Shown: in pieces, positions 15,117 through 19,797 of the stretch
How positions within the stretch are numbered: the first letter of the stretch is position 1
How the letters are laid out: every line of letters begins with the position of its first letter
Assembly: GCA_008086245.1 (NCBI GenBank)
Contig: VSIX01000043.1
Location: 1 to 19,797, forward strand
Direction of reading: 5' to 3'
DNA: 19,797 nucleotides
DNA from: Candidatus Mcinerneyibacterium aminivorans
GTDB lineage: Bacteria; Macinerneyibacteriota; Macinerneyibacteria; Macinerneyibacteriales; Macinerneyibacteriaceae
Notes under the pieces: model-generated
The model's database searches: none
What the model saw: the letters and a program-made list of their open reading frames with translations, nothing else
Told to the model about the DNA's origin: nothing
Made by a program: the position numbers and the translations under genes

Positions 15117-15338
15117 ATGCTGTTTATGTTTGCCGATATTCTGAAAGTTGATAATATTACGCAGTTAATTGCAGGAATTGTTATGGCTCTGGGTTCTATT
15201 GCCCTTTTTATCTGGAAATTTTCTACAACTCCGGATTTGGTCGGTATGCTTGATCTTGAATCTCTGGGCCTTTTAATTTTGTTTATAGGGGGAATTCAGA
15301 TTACTGTTAAAAGGGGGCTTAAAAAAAAGTCCTCATGA
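15117..15338 (+). CDS. Small two-helix membrane protein (73 aa)
   Basis: The 73-residue protein starts at ATG 15117, with AAAGGGGG at 15106-15112; a TTG 15 nt upstream in frame would overlap that ribosome-binding site and was rejected. There are two predicted helices, ITQLIAGIVMALGSIALFIW (about 14-33) and SLGLLILFIGGIQITV (about 49-64), and a basic tail KRGLKKKSS. No family is recognised. It is the third gene of the hydrolase operon, 21 nt after its neighbour. Confidence 0.65.
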   Translation: MLFMFADILKVDNITQLIAGIVMALGSIALFIWKFSTTPDLVGMLDLESLGLLILFIGGIQITVKRGLKKKSS

Positions 15339-15489
15339 TTTATATAGTATAGTAAATAGAAAAAAGTAAATAGTAAATAGCTTAAATGTTAAACCTTCTA
15401 AGAAAATAATCTAAACTTCATACAAGAATATTTTAGCATTCTGCTTCGCTACAGCCGTTATATCCATGGTTAATAAAATATAAGTAATG

Positions 15490-15536
15490 AAAATTCCTGA
15501 TGAAGCGAGTAAAACGAGCGGAATTCAGGAATCTTC
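15490..15536. repeat. Dispersed intergenic repeat, best 47-bp copy
   Basis: The ends ATTCCTGA (15493-15500) and TCAGGAAT (15525-15532) are a perfect 8-bp inverted repeat. The interior is purine-rich with GAAGCGAG and CGAGCGG. Related copies lie at 10364, 13713 and, half length, 8973, all between genes. Confidence 0.65.
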
Positions 15537-15550
15537 TATTAATCTTACGA

Positions 15551-15573
15551 GAAAATTATCTATGATAATTTTC
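15551..15573. repeat. Perfect 10-bp hairpin GAAAATTATC-TAT-GATAATTTTC
   Basis: The two arms are fully complementary with a 3-nt loop. It is the partner of the hairpin at 13799-13821 and lies 14 nt after the dispersed repeat. Confidence 0.6.
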
Positions 15574-15803
15574 AATGAATGTTAAAGGGTCATGTCTAAT
15601 ACTTCAGGGTATTTTGTATCTCAGAAAAAAGAATTTGCAAATAATAAAAATGCCTGATGTAGATTACCGCCGATTTTAAGTATATTCTTCGAAGAAAAAA
15701 TTAAAATAAAAATTCATAAAATATTTAAATTTAATTTTAAAATAGTTCTTATTGTCTGTTATCAGGCTAAGACCTCAGTCTTAATTTTTGTTGAAATTTT
15801 ATC

Positions 15804-15831
15804 TTGAAACTTGTTTTATAATTATTATTAT
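15804..15831 (+). promoter_or_regulatory. Candidate promoter for the 15861-17530 operon
   Basis: TTGAAA (15804-15809) and TATTAT (15826-15831) are separated by 16 nt. Transcription would start near 15838, giving a leader of about 23 nt before the ATG at 15861, which contains AAAGGGGGAG. Confidence 0.45.
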
Positions 15832-15860
15832 AGTATTAATCTTTAAAGGGGGAGATTGTT

Positions 15861-16376
15861 ATGAACTTTTATGTTTTTATTGCAGCTATAATATTATTTA
15901 TAATTTTTCTGGATCCTATTTTAAGGAGAAAGAAATTTAAAAGAAATTTAAAAAATTCAGAGATAGAAATTGAAAGAACTTCGAGATTAAATGTTTTTTT
16001 ATTTAGTTTTTTAATAATTATATTTGCTTATGATATTGTAGAAGAAATATTTTTAAAAAGTGCAGAGGTGGAATGGGTAAATGTAATATTTTTTAGTTTT
16101 TTGATTTATTTTTCTGTTAAACAGATGTTCAATTATCATTACAATATTGGATTATCCGAGGAGGGAATCCATACCTTTAAGAAAACTATCTCCTGGGATA
16201 AAATAAAAAAATATTATTTCAAGGAACAGATTGTAAATGATAAAGATAAATGTATTTTTATCATAAAAGGACCATTTAATCTTTTATATTCAAAATGTAT
16301 TAAAAACCTCAATGAAAAAGATAAGGAAAAATTAGATAAGATATTAAATAATAAATTTGGCATTCAGAATAATTGA
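15861..16376 (+). CDS. Membrane protein with C-terminal PH-like domain
   Basis: The 171-residue protein has three hydrophobic segments: VFIAAIILFIIFL (about 5-17), VFLFSFLIIIFAY (about 45-58) and NVIFFSFLIYFSV (about 74-87). The cytoplasmic C-terminus starts LSEEGIHTFKKTISWDKIKK and continues as strands KCIFIIKGPFNLLYSKC, ending with a lysine-rich helix. The GI...ISWDKIKKYYF pattern is typical of bacterial PH-like domains found after membrane helices (DUF5673- or YcxB-like proteins). This assignment is by pattern. The start follows AAAGGGGGAG. The stop lies 32 nt before the ATG of the fifth propeller lipoprotein, so the two probably form an operon. Confidence 0.7.
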   Translation: MNFYVFIAAIILFIIFLDPILRRKKFKRNLKNSEIEIERTSRLNVFLFSFLIIIFAYDIVEEIFLKSAEVEWVNVIFFSFLIYFSVKQMFNYHYNIGLSEEGIHTFKKTISWDKIKKYYFKEQIVNDKDKCIFIIKGPFNLLYSKCIKNLNEKDKEKLDKILNNKFGIQNN

Positions 16377-16408
16377 TTTTACAAAAATTTAATAAACGGG
16401 GGAAAGTA

Positions 16409-17530
16409 ATGAAAAAAATTTCTATATCTGTATCTATCATTTTAATTCTTCTATCAATAGGCTGCAACAGCCGGGACTATGAGATTATAAAAAATAATAA
16501 ACCAAAATATGGTGTGAAAAAAGCTGAAATTAAAGACATCTATAAAATTGATGAATTCCTCACTGCAAATACATCAAACTGCTTGGGGTTGTATGATAAT
16601 CATATATATTATATGAGCTATCTCCCTTCAAAAAATATGTATATGTTAAATTTTATCGATATGAATGGAAATATTAAAAATAAAATTCCAGTTGAGATAG
16701 GAAAAGGGCCGGGGGAAATAGTACATACCGGAGGAATAAAAATTGATAATGAAAAAATCTATATTCTGGATTTAAAACTAAGAAGACTAACTTATTTTAC
16801 AATAGAAGGTATGCTAATCGATACTTTAGATTTAAAAGATACAGGCCTAATTTTAAACTTTGATATAAATGATAATGTATTAAGTTTTTACTCGCGTAAT
16901 AAGTATTTTTTGGGAAGGTATAATATAGAAAAAAATAAAATTATTAGCAGTATTCAAAGAAAAACTACTCCCAAAGACGGTGATAGATATAAAGGGGGTA
17001 CTGTAAAAATAGATGATGACACAAATAAATTATATTACGGGCATTTAAGCATTCCTTATTCAATAGATTCTTTGAATGAAAACTTAAAAACAAATAGGAG
17101 AATTAATATAGATTATGATAGTTTTGATAGAGTAATATGGAGAATAAAAGACAAAAATCATAAGTCAATGTATGGAGATTTTATGATTAATTCCATGGAT
17201 ATAACCGATAATTATATCTATGCTCCTGTAATGACAAAAAGTAAACTTTTCAAAGGAAAAAATTCTAAACTAAAAAAAGTCAATGGGAAGATAACTGTGT
17301 TTAATAAAAAAACGGGAAATCTGTGGTATATAATCGAAAATGAATACCTAAAAGATTTAAACGGGATGTACAGTATGATTGGAGTAAACAAAGATTATAT
17401 TGTTTTATATATTTTTTCCAGAAAAGGGTCAAAAATTTATAACAAATTAGTAGAGACAAAAGATAAATCATATATTCGGGCTATAGTTGTTTTGAAAAAT
17501 CCTATAAATTATAAGGAAACGAAATTATGA
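16409..17530 (+). CDS. Lipoprotein with six-bladed beta-propeller, paralog 5
   Basis: The 373-residue protein has lipobox SIGC (Cys19). The signature VEIGKGPGE has GKGPGE at 98-103. It is closest to paralog 1: both have YDNHIYY, a DTG(L/V)IL(N/S)FD segment, (R/K)GG before a (T/V)(M/V)KID or TIDKKD stretch, GDF(M/L)I(N/S)S(M/L), YIYAP or YVYAP, FNK(K/N)(T/S)G(N/D)L, and a C-terminal V(L)LK(N/R)P. The start was placed at 16409 because GGGGGAAAG precedes it and the signal peptide MKKISISVSIILILLS starts there; an upstream TTG in the same frame overlaps the previous gene. It follows the PH-like membrane protein by 32 nt in a likely operon. It is an envelope lipoprotein of unknown role. Confidence 0.85.
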   Translation: MKKISISVSIILILLSIGCNSRDYEIIKNNKPKYGVKKAEIKDIYKIDEFLTANTSNCLGLYDNHIYYMSYLPSKNMYMLNFIDMNGNIKNKIPVEIGKGPGEIVHTGGIKIDNEKIYILDLKLRRLTYFTIEGMLIDTLDLKDTGLILNFDINDNVLSFYSRNKYFLGRYNIEKNKIISSIQRKTTPKDGDRYKGGTVKIDDDTNKLYYGHLSIPYSIDSLNENLKTNRRINIDYDSFDRVIWRIKDKNHKSMYGDFMINSMDITDNYIYAPVMTKSKLFKGKNSKLKKVNGKITVFNKKTGNLWYIIENEYLKDLNGMYSMIGVNKDYIVLYIFSRKGSKIYNKLVETKDKSYIRAIVVLKNPINYKETKL

Positions 17531-17716
17531 TAATTAGAACGGAAGAAAAAATGAAAAACTAATGTTTCAGCATAAAAATAGGGAGATTTATTTGTATTGA
17601 ATTTTACAATCTTTTAAGTAGAGCTTTAACCCTGTTTTTCTTTTAAAATCTATAAAGCTATAAAATTCGAGAAATATTTGAAAATTTTTTATCTTTTGAT
17701 ATTATAAACCCGTTTT

Positions 17717-17723
17717 AAGGGGG
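17717..17723 (+). promoter_or_regulatory. SD-like AAGGGGG without a standard start codon
   Basis: AAGGGGGATAATTATAATT closely mirrors the true initiation region at about 17789-17801 (AGGGGGATTATTATG), but ATA stands where ATG would be. Reading on gives about ten codons (IIKKSCVLLY) and a stop. It may be a decayed duplicate of the leader or a rare ATA/ATT start; not called as a gene. Confidence 0.3.
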
Positions 17724-17798
17724 ATAATTATAATTAAAAAGAGCTGTGTTTTACTTTATTAAGTCTTTAATTTTCTGATAATTAATAGGGGGATTATT

Positions 17799-18458
17799 AT
17801 GGAAATTTTTGATTTTATAATTAAGCTTTTAGATATAATAACGTGGCCATTTATTATTTTTGTTATACTTTTTCTATTTAAGGATTCCCTGAGAGGGTTA
17901 ATCGATCGTATAAAAAAGATTAATTATAAGGATACAACAATTTTAACGAGGATGGTTAATCAGAAAGATAAAAATGAAAATCCCGGAATCGATGAGGAAA
18001 TAAAAAATACAAACAATGAAAAAATTCATGAGTTAAAAACCTTTTACAGTGAGAAAACAGTCAAAAAATTTGAAGACACCCTTCAGGAGGAAATTGGCAT
18101 TTCTAAAAAAAAGAATTTAAACAGGGTGAGCAAATATCTTTATAACTATTCAATTATAAAAAATATAACTGCATATTTTAAAAATATTTATAATAAGATT
18201 TATGGAAGTCAGATTCGGCTTCTAAATAAATTAAACAATAAAAAACAACCTGTAGGAAAAGTTAAAGAATTTTATAAAAAAATGAAAAATAAATATCCAC
18301 AAATTTACTCGAGTTATTCTTTTGATAAATACCTGAATTATCTAAAATCAGAACAATTGATAAAAAGAAATAAAGAAAATTTTCAAATTACAGATAGGGG
18401 GAAAGATTTTATAAAATTTATGGAGAAAAAAGATCTTCCTGCCAACAAACCACTATAA
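17799..18458 (+). CDS. Membrane-anchored protein with C-terminal winged-helix-like domain
   Basis: The 219-residue protein starts with one membrane helix (about 6-27, containing TWPFIIFVILFLF) followed by KDSLRGLIDRIKKINYKDT. This arrangement is common in membrane-tethered proteins of unknown function (WP-x(10)-FR/K-x-x-L...L-x-R-x-x-K-I). A long charged, helical middle (about 50-140) looks coiled-coil-prone. The C-terminus, about 165-212, reads SFDKYLNYLKSEQLIKR then FQITDRGKDFIKFMEK, the pattern of a winged helix with a final strand-turn TDRGKDF. The role is unknown; membrane-linked regulation is inferred only. The start follows AGGGGGATTATT. It stands alone, with no close neighbour on either side. 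Confidence 0.68.
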   Translation: MEIFDFIIKLLDIITWPFIIFVILFLFKDSLRGLIDRIKKINYKDTTILTRMVNQKDKNENPGIDEEIKNTNNEKIHELKTFYSEKTVKKFEDTLQEEIGISKKKNLNRVSKYLYNYSIIKNITAYFKNIYNKIYGSQIRLLNKLNNKKQPVGKVKEFYKKMKNKYPQIYSSYSFDKYLNYLKSEQLIKRNKENFQITDRGKDFIKFMEKKDLPANKPL

Positions 18459-18604
18459 TTTAGTATCTGAATACTGTGATTGGGTATTGAATAATTAAGT
18501 GTGAGCGTGTGTGAGTGTAAGTAAAAAACTTAGTTTAAAAAAGATAATAATAAAATTTTAAAAACGAATTAAACTAATTTATACAGATTAAAAGAAGGGT
18601 TTTT

Positions 18605-18781
18605 ATGAGAAAGAAAACAAAGAAAATACTCCATGTTTTGTTATTCTTAAGCGGGGCAGTATTAAATATTATAACAATTGAGCCTAAAGACAAAAGTTAT
18701 TCGATAATGTTTGATATTATTATAGTATTAATATTGTTAGGTTGTGCAGTCTGGATATATTTTGGTGACTACTATGAATAA
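18605..18781 (+). CDS. Small two-helix membrane protein (58 aa)
   Basis: A 58-codon frame begins at ATG 18605, about 6 nt after GAAGGG. The product starts MRKKTKKILHVLLFLSGAVL: a strongly basic N-terminus, one helix (about 8-24), a short polar loop IEPKDKSYS, and a second helix (about 36-53, containing IIIVLILLGCAVWIYF) ending GDYYE. The charge pattern puts the N-terminus in the cytoplasm. No family is recognised. It is the third two-helix miniprotein in the window. Confidence 0.6.
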   Translation: MRKKTKKILHVLLFLSGAVLNIITIEPKDKSYSIMFDIIIVLILLGCAVWIYFGDYYE

Positions 18782-18830
18782 AAATAATGGAATATGGTAG
18801 AATTTAGGATTATATTTAAAGTTTTAAAAG

Positions 18831-18836
18831 TATAAT
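18831..18836 (+). promoter_or_regulatory. Candidate -10 for the YbjQ-family gene
   Basis: TATAAT lies 67 nt before the ATG at 18903. No good -35 was found. The leader would include a three-codon frame (18880-18891) just before the gene's AGGAGG. Confidence 0.35.
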
Positions 18837-18902
18837 GTTTAAAAGGTGTACTTAATAAGTTAGCTGTTGGAGAGTTTAAATGAATAAATAAAGGAGGATG
18901 TT

Positions 18903-19217
18903 ATGATTATTACAACATCAGAAAATGTTGCTGGTAAGAAAGTATCGGAAACTTTAGGAATGGTTAAGGGAAACACTATTAAGGCAAGACATGTAGGTAG
19001 TGACATGGTGGCTAGTATAAAGAAAATATTTGGTGGAGAAATTAAAGGATACACCAAGATGATTAACTCTGCCCGGCAGCAGGCAATTGAAAGAATGGAA
19101 AAAAAGGCTGAAGAAATGGGAGCGGATGCAGTTATAAGTGTAAGATTTACAACTTCAGAAGTAATGCAGGGAGCTGCAGAAATTCTGGTATACGGAACAG
19201 CCGTAAAGTTTAAATAA
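18903..19217 (+). CDS. YbjQ / UPF0145 family protein
   Basis: The 104-residue cytoplasmic protein matches the YbjQ (PF01906) family over its full length. It starts MIITTSENVAGKKVSETLG, has GGEIKGYTKMINSARQQAIE at about 45-64 and RMEKKAEEMGADAVISVRF at about 65-83, and ends EILVYGTAVKF, the usual YGTAV C-terminus. Family members are about 105 residues and form ring-shaped oligomers in known structures. They are sometimes annotated as heavy-metal-binding, but the function is unsettled. The start is supported by a strong AAAGGAGG 6 nt upstream. It appears monocistronic, and no terminator hairpin was seen after it. Confidence 0.95.
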   Translation: MIITTSENVAGKKVSETLGMVKGNTIKARHVGSDMVASIKKIFGGEIKGYTKMINSARQQAIERMEKKAEEMGADAVISVRFTTSEVMQGAAEILVYGTAVKFK

Positions 19218-19267
19218 TATAGGATTTATTGAACCCTTCATTTTTTATATACTGATTGAGGAAATCA

Positions 19268-19276
19268 TGTTATAAT
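19268..19276 (+). promoter_or_regulatory. Extended -10 promoter for the last gene
   Basis: TGTTATAAT is a perfect extended -10. Transcription would start near 19283, leaving a leader of about 38 nt. No well-spaced -35 is present, as at the 3848 promoter. Confidence 0.55.
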
Positions 19277-19320
19277 ATTTGTATATTTTAAATTAAATAT
19301 ATGAATATTTAGGTGGGTTT

Positions 19321-19797
19321 ATGAAGAAATTTTTTTTAATATTGCTGTTGGCTATTTTTGTTTTTACTATTAATGCTGACATTAGAGATAAAATATACCG
19401 TAAGTATACATATAACTACGGGGGAATAGCTGGATATAATCCCAAAGAACCATTTTATAAGTTTTCCGGATACTGGATTTCAGAAAGCGGGTTTGGTATC
19501 GAACTGTCCTATGTAACTAATACAAGATGGAAGAATAACGATAGCGATTATTACAGTAATCTTCCCCAGACAATAGTTGAAGAAGATTTTGGAGATAGAA
19601 AATTAAGAACTGAAACCGGGAAAAGTCTGTATATTGCAAACGGGATTTTTCGAATTACCAAAAGAGTTTATATTTTTACAGGACCGGTCTATGGTCACAG
19701 TGAAAGATATGCCGAGTATGAGGATTCCACCGATTATCTCATAACAGATGGAACATACTGGATAAGAGATGGAGACAGTTCAAAAGGCTGGTTCTGT
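19321..19797 (+). CDS. Probable outer-membrane beta-barrel protein (3' end outside window)
   Basis: The frame is open from ATG 19321 to the window end (159 codons). The N-terminus MKKFFLILLLAIFVFTINA is a signal peptide with likely cleavage after Ala19. The visible mature part has alternating strands rich in tyrosine and glycine, for example FYKFSGYWISESGFGIELSY and RVYIFTGPVYGHSERYAEY, as in small outer-membrane barrels. The family is not recognisable from this part. The start follows AGGTGGG. The function is unknown and the 3' portion is missing. Confidence 0.65.
   Translation, partial: MKKFFLILLLAIFVFTINADIRDKIYRKYTYNYGGIAGYNPKEPFYKFSGYWISESGFGIELSYVTNTRWKNNDSDYYSNLPQTIVEEDFGDRKLRTETGKSLYIANGIFRITKRVYIFTGPVYGHSERYAEYEDSTDYLITDGTYWIRDGDSSKGWFC

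Larger units (their letters stand above)
15339..15860. other. 522-bp intergenic region with repeats
   Basis: This is the longest gap in the window. It holds GTAAATA repeats at 15352, 15366 and 15373 (spacing in multiples of 7), a dispersed-repeat copy (15490-15536), a 10-bp hairpin (15551-15573), a small stem TAAGAC-CTCA-GTCTTA followed by ATTTTT (15768-15789), and a probable promoter (15804-15831). No open frame with a credible start was seen. Confidence 0.55.

Noticed and set aside
18508-18525. GT-rich stretch GTGTGAGCGTGTGTGAGT
   Set aside because: A short low-complexity run with no further structure; not long enough to be a functional microsatellite claim.
18860-19057. 65-codon minus-strand frame over the YbjQ gene
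   Set aside because: It is antisense to a confidently assigned family member and lacks start signals.

Overview
The window is AT-rich (about 30% GC by eye) and dense with Shine-Dalgarno-led genes for signal-peptide, lipoprotein and membrane products. A TonB-dependent outer-membrane receptor, several lipobox proteins and a probable beta-barrel protein point to a diderm bacterium. The six-bladed beta-propeller lipoproteins are known from Bacteroidota and from several uncultured phyla. No marker gene is present, so an uncultured low-GC diderm lineage is the most that can be said. There are no rRNA, tRNA, CRISPR, phage or transposase genes.

Layout. 1-1481 (minus): two overlapping genes for exported proteins, the downstream one cut by the window edge and resembling the DUF3857 group. 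1555-3707 (plus): a cobalamin riboswitch, a btuB-like TonB-dependent receptor and a hairpin. 3848-5042: a propeller lipoprotein gene with its own extended -10 promoter and a strong terminator. 5265-6937 (minus): a regulator with two ribbon-helix-helix-like segments plus a WYL domain, followed by a SAM methyltransferase. 7065-8869: a 55-aa membrane protein, a repeat-rich noncoding stretch, and an exported Sel1-repeat protein fused to a C39-like cysteine peptidase domain. 9138-13528: three more propeller lipoproteins and a small DUF5684-like membrane protein. 13914-15338: an alpha/beta hydrolase in an operon with two small membrane proteins. 15861-17530: a membrane protein with a PH-like tail and a fifth propeller lipoprotein. 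17799-19797: a membrane-anchored protein with a winged-helix-like tail, a 58-aa membrane protein, a YbjQ-family protein and the start of a probable outer-membrane barrel protein.

How it fits together. This is mostly a cell-envelope region. The only clear regulatory circuit is B12 sensing by the riboswitch controlling a B12 outer-membrane transporter. The most distinctive feature is five paralogous propeller lipoproteins within 14 kb, three of them in one close subfamily. The intergenic gaps around them carry a dispersed, partly palindromic repeat of about 40-47 bp (four copies seen). No complete defence, secretion or biosynthetic system can be demonstrated. The best candidates for something undescribed are the propeller expansion, the Sel1-C39 fusion, the RHH/WYL-methyltransferase pair, and the repeat families between genes.
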